Assembly: GCF_001949145.1 (NCBI RefSeq)
Contig: NW_019091391.1
Span: 1,258,135 to 1,322,134 of the forward strand
Length of the DNA: 64,000 nucleotides
Source: Acanthaster planci
Lineage: Eukaryota > Echinodermata > Asteroidea > Valvatida > Acanthasteridae
Reading direction: 5' to 3'
Position 1 is the first letter of the stretch; every line of letters starts with the position of its first letter. The notes beneath the pieces were generated by a model. It had not been told where the DNA came from. It saw only the letters and a program-made list of their open reading frames with translations, and ran no database searches. The translations under genes were made by a program, and so were the position numbers. Of this stretch, positions 9,550 through 20,890 are shown piece by piece.

Positions 9550-12500
9550 ATGGCACTGTCGAAAGCTGGAGTATTCACCCTAGTCTTTCCGGTTTTCTTG
9601 GCGGGTCTGGTCATCCGTCCACCTATCCTCGAAGACTATGCTAAGAAGCTGATAGACCAGGTTCAGCGCGTCAATTTGACCATCTCTGCTGAGGTCGTTC
9701 CCAACACGCTCGCCGCGGTGGTCGACAGTCCCATGTTCCGGTTTGCCGTGGTGTACGGGCTGGTCGCCGTTACCACCTACCTCGCCCTTGGGGTCTACAA
9801 GGCGTTGAGGGAGCCCCTCGCCATCTATTGCGACGAGCCCAAGGTGGCCTACTTTGTGGAAGGGGTGGCTGAGGGGAAGACCAAGGAGGAGCAGGTGAGG
9901 GAATTTAAGAGATGGCGGAGGGTTGGGGACGTTCCACCCGTCTACCCCAACGGCTGGATGTCGGTTCTGATGTCGTCTGAACTGAAGAGGAAAGAACACA
10001 AATTCGTGCACGTGGCGGGTAAGACGGAACATCCTTAAAAATAGAAAACAATGATAAATTTTCAGTCTTTTCAGTCATTTCTCCACAGTAAGTACATCAT
10101 TAATGAAGATCATTCACAGTGGCGTATACAGCGGGGGAGGGGGGAGGGGAGTAGCCCCGTGGAGACATGTTGGCAATGTTTTGGAAGTTGAAAGCGCCAA
10201 CATTTCAGAAACGACATACTGCCATCTTGAAGGAACAAGTTGAAAGCCATTTTTGGAAAATAAAACCTATATTGCTGACCTCTTTTCTGGTTATGCCCTT
10301 ATAATCCTCAAAAGGTAGGAGGTTTGAATCTATTCTGAAAGCTGTAGGCAGTCACCCGGTTGTCTTCATGGTATTCCCTTTTTCATCTGTTTACAGGCAA
10401 GAACCTGGCCGTGTTCCGGGGCGAGAGTGGGAACGCGTACATCGTGGACGCCTACTGCGCCCACCTCGGAGCTAACCTAGCCGTGGGAGGCTCGGTGCAG
10501 GGCGAGTGCATTGAATGCCCCTTCCACGGCTGGCGGTACAGGGGAAGCGACGGCAAGTGCGTCAAGATCGGGTACGCCGAAAAAGGTAACGACTTTATTC
10601 TCCATCTTATGAGTATTCATTGAGACGCCAAATCCATAACCGAAAGTTTCTTTTAATTGGGAAAACAGGCATGTTAAATATCACAGTGTGATTAATTTGT
10701 CTTTGTGCGTCTGAAACGTTTGTCTAATTTTGTAAATAACTTTGCGTATTATAGGTAGGTCTTGACTTCCCCTCTGCAAGCAAGCCCAGTTACAAAACGT
10801 TTTATTGGAAAAAAACCTCTTGAAAATTGGTTGTGTAAATTTATTGTTTTGAGGGAACGTGGTGTAGAAAAGAGGCTCCCTTGAATTTTCAATTCATCAA
10901 AGTTGCTGTTTGCCCTTTGTCAGGATAATATGAAAATCTAAAATGAATCTCATTATAGGCCTATGTAAGGCCATAGTCTAAGTGATAACAGTAAACTGAC
11001 GGCACAAAGTTCAAAATTGAACATTTTAGTGAGTTGAACCTCAAACAATGAAAAGGTCGAATCATTATGTGCCAAAGATTCTTTTATACTCACAGGCTTT
11101 GATAAGAAAAGGATTTGGTGGACAATTGTACAAATTTACCCATAGAAAGTATTGAAAGCCAACTGAAAAGTAGAAAACCCTTAAAGAGTGCATGTACATG
11201 TGGGAATTTCAAGTAGAGGAGAACTCTCTGGGATGAACCACATATTTCATTACAGAATTCTGTTTCCACGACATCTAAAAGCGTGTTTCCTTTGGTTAAC
11301 CGCCGAACAGCAAAATTTCAGCATCCAGACACCGAAGGGGACGTAACTTATCTTACCGACTCCGCAAATAACTTGTTTCTGTCCAGTGCCTGACTTTGCC
11401 AAGATCCCAACCTACCACTCCTGCGAGGTCAACCAGAGGATCTTCTTCTGGAACCACGCCGAAGGCAAGGAACCAGATTGGCAGATCCCGGAATTGAAAG
11501 AGGTCACCAATGGGGAAATGTACCCAGTGGGGTTCACCGTCGCAGAATACGATGGCCACAACGAAGTACAGTCATCCACTTTCCACACATTTCCACTGTT
11601 ATAAATTCTCTTTCCCCTCTATGGGTGCACCACTAAAAATAAATTCCCATAGACAGCAGTGATAAATCCCCATACTTCACAAATATTTTAAAATACAACT
11701 CTCACAGGTGTTCAGGCTGCACAGGAAAATGATGTTCCTCATGTCCTCTTTCATTTTTCTTCAATTTCTGCGGGGGTTGACCAATGAATTTTTGAGAAAT
11801 TTTCACCACAAGCAGACCACCCCTAAAATGCAGAAAATGTCCCTGTCCAGAAAAGTAGCCATTTTGAAAAACCCTCCCTCGGGAAAATGGCTCAAATAGT
11901 GCCACTTTCAAACCCAATTGCTCAGAATTGGAAGCCATGAGTCCGGCTTAGTCTCATATTTCTTGAATTCCTCAGTTCCATGACTCTCAGGACCCTCTAA
12001 TATAGAATATTTTGAGTCTATAACTTTTATTAATTAGCTAGGCGGACATATTTCTGGCTTAAATACGAGGGTGCACCCCTATCTGGTTCGTACGTGTGAC
12101 GTCACTTCAGTTTAAACCACGCCCACTGCACATTGAGTGACATGCAACCTTGTTTCCCAGGGTAAGATCTTGCCGCGAAATGTTAGTTCCCAACATGCCT
12201 TGCGCGATGGAACGCGCACGCAGCCCGAGGATAGAGTCAAAGTTGAGCAACATGGAACCATGGAACTCGAAGTTAACGCACTACTGGAGTGGGAGTTTTA
12301 AATCGGTAGTGCGTGTGCATATATGACATGACGTCACTAAAAAGCCGCTCATCTGGCAAACACAACCACCGTGGTTTGGCTTCATAAGTGTGGATGCATA
12401 TATATCTCCATGTTGGAAGATGTCAATTATTTGTTGCCGCGGCAAATAATGACTCCACTGGCAGCGTGCGCTTTCCTTCACTAGGGGCATGGTGGGAATT

Positions 12501-14934
12501 AACCAACATGGCGCGGCAAGACTCCACCCATGCCACTGCAGTACGACCATTGATCTCCATTGTAGTCTTTATAATGGAGACCATTGCAACCTCGTTCCCA
12601 TGGGAACGATCGGGCAGCACCTTGGTGGTTCCCATCATGCCTTGCGCGATCTAAGGAAAGCACACGCAGCCCACGGAGTCAAGGTTGCAACACAGTTCAT
12701 GTATGTGTTTAATTCTATCAAAAAATAATTGGTTAAATATGAATAAGGCCAAACCTTTATAAAAAAACCCTGCATTTGAGATCAGTCTTGGGGAATAAAT
12801 TCCGACTTACTCAGAGGTTAAAATATAAGTTAATTTGAGATAACTTTCTGTTCGTTCTACAATCAAATAAGATTCGTCAAAAGTTGGATGCTAGCCAATT
12901 TTGCATTACCATGCAAAATGGTACCCCAACGGTAATTCATGATACGCGTTATCCAACAACCAGAGCCCCATTGGCTGAAGAGCTATTCAACACGCGCGCA
13001 CCACCTGTTGTGACTCTCCAAAAAACGGTGTCCGAACATATAGCTCTGTTTTTTCAGGTCCTAGTTCAGCAGACGTCAAGTTTCAGTAAATTTAAACTGA
13101 GTACGAGTCTGGATGAATATGATTCTCATGTCATTATTTCTAACAGGACGTTCCTGAGAACGGGGCTGACGTTGCGCACCTGAACTACCTCCACGGACCG
13201 TAAGTCCTTCAAGGCCTTCGCCTGCATCAAATACATACTGGTGTATGCCGATAGCGCACGTAACCACAGCCCTAGGGGCCTTTTACAGATACGGCTAAGC
13301 CTGCTTTATCTAGATTCAAGACTTTAATGGAACTTAATTTCTGATCCTTAGCACTGAAGGTTATAGCACTAGGCAAGGAAATTAACTGGTTGTGAATAAG
13401 TATACAGTTGGCTTTGGGAATACTTCGTGTTCATGGCATTGTACTTGACAGTACACCACAAAACGACTTCAGCGACTTCTTGAATGAGGCTCTGACTTTC
13501 CCGTCCGCAGGAGAGGCTTCACGGGCAGGGACACGTTTACCGACGCCACTTGGGAGGCCCACGAGACTGAGAAACACATAGCTTCAGTGTACATCACCAG
13601 CCACCAGGCGAAGCTCTTTGGCTTCATCCCCGTGCCGACCGACCGTTTGCGCGTCGATCAGGTAGTCTGACTGTTCAACGGTCGATTGAAAACTAAAGGC
13701 TTGACAAGATAGGTCTTACATTCAGAATCGAATTGCATGGGGGGATTTAGCCCAAAATTAACATGTGCGGTTGTTATTCACTATGTCGACAGCCTTGAGC
13801 ATAATCAGGCTGTATTCTGCGACCATAACTTTGAAACTTCGAGTTGCTCGATATGTATGGCGATCAACATTTTATACACCTTAAACATGATAACAGTTTT
13901 TGCCAGGTGAGCTTCGTTTGAGAAAACCAGTCAGGTATGCTGCAATGGAAGCCAAACGATGACGCATGAGAGACCAGAAACTGCGGTCCGTCATGCAACA
14001 GATGCATTAATTAAGCCCCTTCCACTGCGCACAGGCACATGACCACGACGCATGCGTCACAATGTAAAATGCACCCGCGTCAGGACTTGTAACCGTGCTT
14101 GGAATTGGTTGAAACCCTAGATAACGGCTGAAATCACGATGACGACTTTTCTTGTGTCGGTCAGATTGGACCGTGCTTCGCCCACTTTCAATTAAACCAC
14201 GGTATGGTTGGACGGATGGTCTTTGTCCTTTCGGTCACGCCCATCGGTCCTATGAGACAGAGAATTGTGACCACGGCTTTCTATCAAGGCAGCCGCCTCG
14301 CCTTCTACATCGGCAAGCGGGTCCTTTATGAACAGTATTACCAGGTAGGCCTAACACCTGCCACCGATGGTTTATGCCTATTACCACGAAGCAGGACTTG
14401 GGGTGTTTTTTTTAATTAATAAAAAAAGTGGTTTTCACATGGTCTAAATATTGTGCTCCAACTAAAACGAGGATCATTTGCCTGTTGTTCTTAATTTTCC
14501 CTCTTTTGATGTGTAGCATTGAGAGATGTTGATAAATCAAAACACAAATATACTTTTGATACAGGGAAATAATGGATATCATTTTAAGTTTATTCTTTGA
14601 CTAAATGGTTTAAACAGCATTAACTATGAATGGCTAAAAGCATGTCGTATGTGTAAACGGTCATATTCAAAGGAAATGAAGATAATTGAACGGCAAACTT
14701 TGGAACCTATTATATTGCGTCAAGATATTTAAAATTAGGTTTTAGAGCAAAATCTTCTCCCCCCGCATGTAGATCGAGGGAGACATACCCGTGTGGGCCA
14801 ATAAGGTGTATCTCCGCAACGCCATGTTGGTGAAGGAGGATCATCTAATCGCGAAGCACCGGCGCTTTTACGCCCAGTTCTACTCCGAGAACAGTCCCAA
14901 GTACACCCAAGAGGCGAGGTCCGTGGACTGGTAA
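9550..14934 (+). CDS. Neverland/DAF-36-like cholesterol 7-desaturase, copy B (complete, seven exons, 460 aa)
   Basis: Predicted Rieske oxygenase that introduces the sterol 7,8 double bond, as Neverland and DAF-36 do. Exons: 9550-10018, 10397-10585, 11387-11565, 13147-13199, 13511-13661, 14165-14344 and 14773-14934 (stop TAA). All introns are GT-AG and the phases join to one 461-codon frame. Residues 7-22 and 65-83 are likely membrane segments. PPVYPNGW precedes the Rieske domain, whose cluster ligands are C177, H179, C197 and H200. The mononuclear iron motif E-x3-D-x2-H-x4-H is complete (E283, D287, H290, H295) and sits in the tiny 53-nt exon 4. The length fits the family (about 430-460 aa). 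The donor after exon 3 (GTACAG) is weak. The gene is head to head with copy A. No lesion is seen, so it is probably functional; substrate and product are inferred from family. Confidence 0.92.
10117..10215. mobile_element. CAGTGGCGTA-type element fragment in intron 1 of copy B
   Basis: Starts CAGTGGCGTATACAGC and contains GCGCCAACATTTCAGA, which is also found, diverged, at 20847-20865 after another CAGTGGCGTA start. No second terminal repeat recognised. Confidence 0.45.
12165..12680. repeat. Inverted-repeat cluster in intron 3 of copy B
   Basis: CCCAACATGCCTTGCGCGAT at about 12190 recurs as CCCATCATGCCTTGCGCGAT near 12629, each followed by a CGCACGCAGCCC-like tail. It recurs inverted near 12467-12515 (CAGCGTGCGC, CATGGTGGGAA, CATGGCGCGGCAA). 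Related words occur at about 25220-25255. Probably nested copies of a MITE. Confidence 0.5.
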
Positions 14935-15100
14935 AAACCCGTGGGAAGTCTCAAGGCCACGCAGAGGGGGTAAAACTTACTACCCCGCTCATCACAGCTT
15001 TACTAACTTCTCAACGTTCTAGACCTCTTGCCAGGTCGACCAACCTTCCCTTTATGATGCTTTACGCCATTTATGAGCAACAACTTGACATTTACAGTTA

Positions 15101-15106
15101 AATAAA
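15101..15106 (+). terminator. Polyadenylation signal of copy B
   Basis: AATAAA lies about 167 nt after the copy B stop codon and is followed by A-rich sequence. It is the first canonical signal after the stop. Confidence 0.6.
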
Positions 15107-15543
15107 CTTTAATTTAAAAAAATGAAATAAAATAAGGATAAAATGCGTCAAATCGCCATCGATCTTGTCAAATCGCCATCGATCAGGATCATTTTCAATA
15201 GGTTCGGAACGAATGAGTTATAAACTAGACACTCCTTTGCAAAATAATTTACGTGTTACTTTGAGTGCCTATTTCAGCATTATTAAATTTATGTCAAGCC
15301 TATTAATTAACAAATCATGCTGCATATATTATCATTCATTTTCACCCGCTATGCTATTTCTTCAAGAAGATGAGATAGAATTAGAGTCAGCATCACTGTA
15401 GCTTCACTGTCTATGTTTACACTGATTCAAGAAACATTTTATATCTTTCATTTTTAGGACACTCTTTAGCCTTTTGTTTGTGCCCCTCTTTTGGGATTAC
15501 ATCCACAGCTATAATTGAATGCAAATGTGAGAAACTAATACGG

Positions 15544-15695
15544 GCATTGCACTATATTGAGCCTCCAAGAGTTTGCAACGCGTTGGCCAATCGCAATGTG
15601 CGAAATCTGTTAACCCCTTGCGCGTTGAAAAAGGTCGACAGATTTCGCGCACTGTGATTGGTCAACGGGTTGCCAACTATTGTAGGCGTACTATT
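15544..15695. mobile_element. Palindromic CCAAT-bearing MITE (copy 1)
   Basis: GTTTGCAACGCGTTGGCCAATC on the left is mirrored by GATTGGTCAACGGGTTGCCAAC on the right, with GAAATCTGT and ACAGATTTC inside. Same family as 22667-22811. Confidence 0.65.
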
Positions 15696-16732
15696 GTGAA
15701 TCACCCGTATTATTTCGCAAATCATCTTGTACAGCTTCCACCATTACACCAATAAAATAGTCCCGTTGAACACTTGTAATTATAATAATGTGTTTTCAGG
15801 GTGCATGATTCTTAAAAAAAGGGAACGATGAAGGCTTTATCTTTTACACGAATCAGTTGAGCGACACAATGACGCACACTCGCAATTTCTATAGAGCTAC
15901 CGGCCCTAAGTATAGTGCACATGCATCATGAAATGTTGTCTTAATTGGTCCAAAGGTTTTTAGTCGACTTTGGTTTTTGTTATCCTACTTTACAACTTCT
16001 CGTAAATCAATATTGGGCGGCACGACTAAAACATGTTTTCTACGGGAACAGGGAGGGGGTTGAACAAATTCATCGGTTCCTTCTTTTCGGATTTGCCAAA
16101 TTTGCCATAGATCTGGTAAGTTGAAGTAGCGGAGAAATTCTTGGTGGGTTTGAGAATTTTAATGCACTCCACTTTTATTCTTCAAGGGACACATGTCCCC
16201 TGCAAAATAAAATTGGTTCCAAAGAGTGCTCTTGGTGTTTAGAAAACAACCGAAAAGCCAAAGTTCACGGCGGTTACGGCAACCGAAATTGACCTTTGTC
16301 GGGTCAACAAAATTCCTAATCAGTTTGGCACCGCTAACCTTTCCTTTATAGGCCCATGCACGGGATTGAGTGAGCTATTTATATTTCTTAACAATCACAA
16401 GCATTTCAAAAATCTTAATTGTATCTTGGCAAAGATCTCGACGCGTCTGGGATGGGAGTAAGGTACATCCTTGACCATGTACTGTGGCACAGTGAACGCT
16501 AAATAAAAGCAGTTCGGCAATGCAATCTTCACGTACCATCTTGACCAGGCTTCGGCCTCAAGGGGACTGAGTGTCCCGTTCAAAACCTGTCACGAGTTCA
16601 TAACGCTTACCAGCCGTTACTGCGGTCAACTCTTGTCACAAAAAAGATCTTGCACCGTGTACCACAAATGATAAGCTGTTTTAACACACCGAGTTTGGTC
16701 AAAGGCTTGATTTTTTGTTTGATTTTTAACTC

Positions 16733-16842
16733 CTACAGAAAAAACAACTCGCGTCCTGCTCGGGGCCAAAAGAGCATTTGACTGAACTGTGAAGTCAAAT
16801 GCTCTTTTGGCCCCGAGCAGGACACGAGTTTTTTTTCTGTAG
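16733..16842. repeat. Near-perfect 51-bp hairpin
   Basis: The left arm 16733-16783 (starts CTACAGAA, ends TTTGACT) and the right arm 16793-16842 are reverse complements with one mismatch and one 1-nt indel, around a 9-nt loop (GAACTGTGA). The arm holds GGCCCCGAGCAGGAC, related to the start of the CCAAGAGAGGG repeat that follows. Confidence 0.85.
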
Positions 16843-16849
16843 GTGAGTG

Positions 16850-17105
16850 GGACCAAGAGAGAGAGAGAGGGTGTGATTTTCACAGCAACGAAGGCTACTT
16901 TGACCGGAACTGCACTTCGCTAGTTCACGAACGACTACGACGGAATGCATGTATGATCAGAATATCGACAAGAATATAATATCAAATCAGTACTCTGAAA
17001 TACGTGATTGCCGAGCTTTCGGTAGCTGAGCCCCTTCTTCAGGGCAAGCAGATTCAGATTCATGCGGAATGCATGTGTTGCGTCCGCGTCGCTACCAACA
17101 ACTTG
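16850..17105 (+). repeat. CCAAGAGAGGG-family repeat copy with internal insertion
   Basis: GGGACCAAGAGAGAGAGAG, then AGCAACGAAGGCTAC, GCACTTCGCTAGTTCACGAA and, after an interruption, GCGTCGCTACCAACAA. Same order as in 28137-28278 on the other strand. Confidence 0.5.
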
Positions 17106-17985
17106 AAACGCACACTCCCCTCCAGCATGGTTCTTTAGAATCGATGAGGGGTGCTTTTCAAGGCGGATAATTACTTCGATATTGCCACTGAAACACTTGT
17201 ACAGCAAATACTAATAATTTATTCTATTTAATGCGAGCACTGCAGGTCAACATTCATAGATTGTGTTTTAGAGACGTGCCCAGAAACGGAGACGGATAGC
17301 CGACTGTCGGAAACCGCATAAAAAGCCGCAATGGTGGCGCCCTAACAATATCACATACAGAGCTGTATAGAGAGAAAAGTGTCAACTTCAGACTTTGGAT
17401 CCAAAATGGCTGTTCATTATTTGCATTGTACAGTAAACAGTTACTGTGTCCACACCCACTGACGCATAATCTACCCATTTTATTTCCGACAACTGAGACA
17501 CTCACGTCGCAACTCTCTCCATAAACAGTTCCGATCGCAAACTCTCCACAAAGTCCTTGACATTTAAAAAAAAATGTTTGTAGGCTAATGCCAGCAGAAT
17601 TTATTCGAAACAAAACGCCATAATTTTCTTTCTTTGACATTTTCTTATAGAATATGATATAATGAGCCCTGAAAATATCTTACTTTTCCCTTTTTTCAGA
17701 CAAATTTTACACACATGCATATCTAAGGACTTGCACTGTCCAAACGTCAGCAACACTTACACACACGTGGCTAAGATACACATGATATAAGGATTAAACT
17801 ACTGAAATAATAATTCCTCAGTTACATTGAGGAATGTACTTTAAAACCAACCGTTTTGTCGGTAAAACATACATTCTAACGACGGTCACTTGGCGTGTTA
17901 TATCAACGACTAATGCGGGGTTCGACGTTTGAGCTAGACGTAATTAATTCAAGTTCTCTTTTTAAAATTTTACTTGGGTGTTATA

Positions 17986-18116
17986 AGCCCCGAGCTGGAC
18001 CAAGAGAGGGTGCAATTGTCTTAGCAACGGGGGCTACTGGTTCACAACGGGGGCTTCGCTGGTTCACAAACGACTGGGAAATGCACGCCATATACGTTCG
18101 CGTTGCTACCAACAAA
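17986..18116 (+). repeat. CCAAGAGAGGG-family repeat copy
   Basis: GCCCCGAGCTGGACCAAGAG, then AGCAACGGGGGCTAC, then CTTCGCTGGTTCACAAACGA and GCGTTGCTACCAACAA. Confidence 0.55.
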
Positions 18117-18363
18117 ATGAACCTCTCGACCAATTTGGCTATTTTCATCTGACGAGGGGGTGATTCTGCTCAAAGCAGCCAAACTGACATGACCAAAATA
18201 CATGAATTATACTGAATAAAGACACCGATAAACAACACATAAACACGGGTGCTTCCAACCTGATAAATCTCAACAACGCTTTCGGTTTTCCAGTAACTTT
18301 GAATGCGGAAATGCGAAGGCACTCGAATGTTCTTTGCCTTTCTTTCACAGCATTACCAAAACA

Positions 18364-18369
18364 TTTATT
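18364..18369 (-). terminator. Polyadenylation signal of the GPCR gene
   Basis: AATAAA on the minus strand, about 90 nt after the GPCR stop codon. Confidence 0.55.
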
Positions 18370-18459
18370 CCTCTGTAATCAATATATCCTTTAAGAAAAT
18401 AAATCCGTAGGCCTACTGAAACTATACATGATGATGCTCTGCGAACAGTTCGCAACGAG

Positions 18460-19614
18460 TTACAACGTTGTTTGGACGGCATACGGGCTGACGAGGTGAG
18501 TGGTCGACTTCTTTGCTTTCTTCTTGGCCGTATTTGTCTGGGGCCGGACGCAGAGCGTCTTCCGGAAGGTGCGCTTGAAGTTCTCGTTGAGGAAGGCGTA
18601 CACGATGGGGTTGTTGAAACTGTTGCTGAAGCCGATGAGCTGGACGATGGCCAGCATGAGCCGGTTGCGCTCGCTGTCCCGCATGTGGGAGAAGTCCCGG
18701 ATGATGCTGACAACGTGGAAGGGCAGCCAGCAGACGGCGAAGAGGATGACCACCACGATCAGCATCTTGGTGGCGCGCCTCTTGTTGCGCAGGGACGAAG
18801 CGTTGGCCTGGCTCCCCTGTGCCTCCAGAGGCGAGATGGCCTTGCGAATCCACAGCCGATGTACCACCCGGAGATACAGGACAGTCATGGTCAGGACGGG
18901 GATGACGTACACGAACAAGACCAGGAGCAGGGTGAAGGCCTTCTTCTGCTCGGGGTGGGGCCACGCTTCCCTGCAAAACTTGTAAGTGGTGGCAATGAGG
19001 GGGTCTTCCTTCAGAATCACCTTATGGACGAACAGCAACGGGGAGACGAGCAGCATGGAGGACACCCAGAGCCCAGCGATTAAGATGGCTGCTCGCCTGG
19101 GCGTCTGAATGATGCGGGCTCGTAGGGGGTAGCAAATCGCGTGGTGGCGCTCGACTGCAATGGTGGTCAGGGTCAATACGCTGGACACAACTGCCACCAT
19201 GGTGATGTAGTTGAGGAGCTTACACATGTAGGTGCCCAGCACCCAGTCCACTGTGATGATTTCCAAGAGCGTGAACGGAATACAGAAGAGTGTGATCAGC
19301 AGGTCAGAGGTCGCCAGGGACACGATGAACGCGTTGATGACGGTGCGCATGCTGCGCTTGTGCACCACCGCAAAGACCACAAGGATGTTGCCTACCAGCG
19401 CCAACAGGAAAATCACGGTGTAGGACGTGATGAGACCAGCGTCGGCTTCGGCGGACAAATCGTAGGCGATGGGTTCTAGCTCCACCCCGTAAAAGTCGAT
19501 GAACTCGCCCAGGGAAGTGAAATTCAGACTGGCCAATAGTTCGTCCAGGGTTTTGTTTTCCAACACCAGGGACGTGTAAGCTAAATGGTCGTCGAACGAA
19601 TCGTCTGACTCCAT
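18460..19614 (-). CDS. Rhodopsin-class neuropeptide GPCR, QRFP/RFamide receptor-like (384 aa)
   Basis: A seven-transmembrane receptor predicted to sit in the plasma membrane and signal through G proteins. The whole coding region is one exon. The extracellular N-terminus (about 1-60) has N-glycosylation sites at N20 and N31. TM1 begins near residue 61 and carries GN at 75-76. The TM2 aspartate is D104. C131 and C214 should form the conserved disulfide. The DRY position reads ERH (155-157), as in QRFP receptors. TM6 has CWLP (295-298) and TM7 has NPIVY (335-339). TM7 and the segment after it (VQLIGFSNS, then VYAF-NENFK) closely resemble vertebrate QRFPR as I remember it. A pyrimidine-rich tract ending in TAG lies 11 nt before the ATG, so a 5' UTR intron is likely. 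An RFamide-type ligand is inferred, and other RFamide-receptor subfamilies remain possible. Confidence 0.85.
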   Translation of the reverse strand: MESDDSFDDHLAYTSLVLENKTLDELLASLNFTSLGEFIDFYGVELEPIAYDLSAEADAGLITSYTVIFLLALVGNILVVFAVVHKRSMRTVINAFIVSLATSDLLITLFCIPFTLLEIITVDWVLGTYMCKLLNYITMVAVVSSVLTLTTIAVERHHAICYPLRARIIQTPRRAAILIAGLWVSSMLLVSPLLFVHKVILKEDPLIATTYKFCREAWPHPEQKKAFTLLLVLFVYVIPVLTMTVLYLRVVHRLWIRKAISPLEAQGSQANASSLRNKRRATKMLIVVVILFAVCWLPFHVVSIIRDFSHMRDSERNRLMLAIVQLIGFSNSFNNPIVYAFLNENFKRTFRKTLCVRPQTNTAKKKAKKSTTHLVSPYAVQTTL

Positions 19615-19640
19615 GACGTCGGAGCCTACGTTAAAGAAAA
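19615..19640 (-). promoter_or_regulatory. Likely 3' splice site of a 5' UTR intron of the GPCR gene
   Basis: Immediately upstream of the GPCR start codon the minus strand reads a CT-rich tract (CCCCTTTTCTTTAACGTAG), then 11 nt, then ATG. This is a good acceptor and implies a non-coding first exon further right, which I could not place. Confidence 0.4.
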
Positions 19641-20451
19641 GGGGAAACGGACAACTTTAAATCAGGACATTTGGCGTATCATTAGTTGTTCCAGTAACCT
19701 CGATTTTTCTTAAGGCATTGAGCAATGATACAAATCGAAATTGATCCCCAAAGTAGCATCCCTCACGGCAAATAATACATTTAAATTACAGTACATTCGT
19801 TTTTCAGTTTAGATTCCAGTGCCTTTATCCGACCACTGTAGACTTAATTATGCACAAGGACTGAGGGACACAAAACAGGGGCCTGGCGTCAGTGGTGGTG
19901 TAATATGGTTGCAAATGCATTCACGTTTGCACCCAAAAAATTATCAAAAAGGCCTATTACAGCTCTGCATCAACACCCGAAAAATGAAGGATAATTACAC
20001 TGGCCATAAAAGAAACTTGCCACTTCTGTCAAAGGCCACACGTACAAATTCATTCCATAGAAATAAACAATTTTTGTACACAGGTATGCTGCAATACCAT
20101 TACTAATCACATGCCCAAAAGCAAGTGATTATCTTTATAACAAAGAAGAAATTGAGACGCACAGCATCTTGGTTACTGAATCAAAAGGCACACATAAAAG
20201 CACTCTTCACCAAGCAAAAATGACCCATGAAAGGACAACATTTTAAACAGCCAATGACAAAGTGAACACCTGTTTTGTCAAAAGGATGTGCATGATGGTT
20301 TCTGTATAAGGATGCCATATTTACTGGCTATGCATACACATTATTGAAAAGTAATGATTGCGACTTCTTTATTTCGTCCTGTGACATTGATTTCTGCGTA
20401 AAATTAAGGGTCAATTTGTTACATTCTGTGACTTTTGATTCAGTAACCAAG

Positions 20452-20485
20452 AGAGAGAGAGAGAGAGAGAGAGAATAAGAGAGAT
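20452..20485. repeat. GA dinucleotide microsatellite
   Basis: A run of GAGAGA broken by one ATAA. Confidence 0.8.
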
Positions 20486-20791
20486 GGACTCCTCGGCTCG
20501 GTTCACGCTGACGTACCGGTGAGTCAAGAGGCAATGTTTGCCGAGTCAAATGGAGTGTGGCTGCTGGATTGTTAGGATGGGCACTCCGGAGGCGAGAAAA
20601 AAGTGGTAACTCGTTGAAGATAGACCTGTGCATGAAGAGTGTATGAAGAAGGAAAGTGAAAAGGGGCATTTTATGGGAGGTTGCAGGCAAGGAGGTCAGT
20701 GTGTTTCATGAACAGCAAGCAAGCAGTGAACATCGATGAAAGGATGCATTAGGCTCGTGGCAACGATGTTGAATACGATGTTTTCTAAAAC

Positions 20792-20890
20792 CAGTGGCGT
20801 ATCTAGCAGGCAGCAGAGTACGGTTGCTTTTTATAAGGATTTGACAGCGCCAACACTTTAGACACGTACAGACGTCGCTAGGAGTTAAAA
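20792..20890. mobile_element. CAGTGGCGTA-type element fragment
   Basis: CAGTGGCGTATCTAGC start and a GCGCCAACACTTTAGA segment shared with 10117-10215. Confidence 0.45.

Noticed and set aside
18472-19083. 203-codon plus ORF opposite the GPCR
   Set aside because: Antisense shadow of the GC-rich GPCR coding exon.
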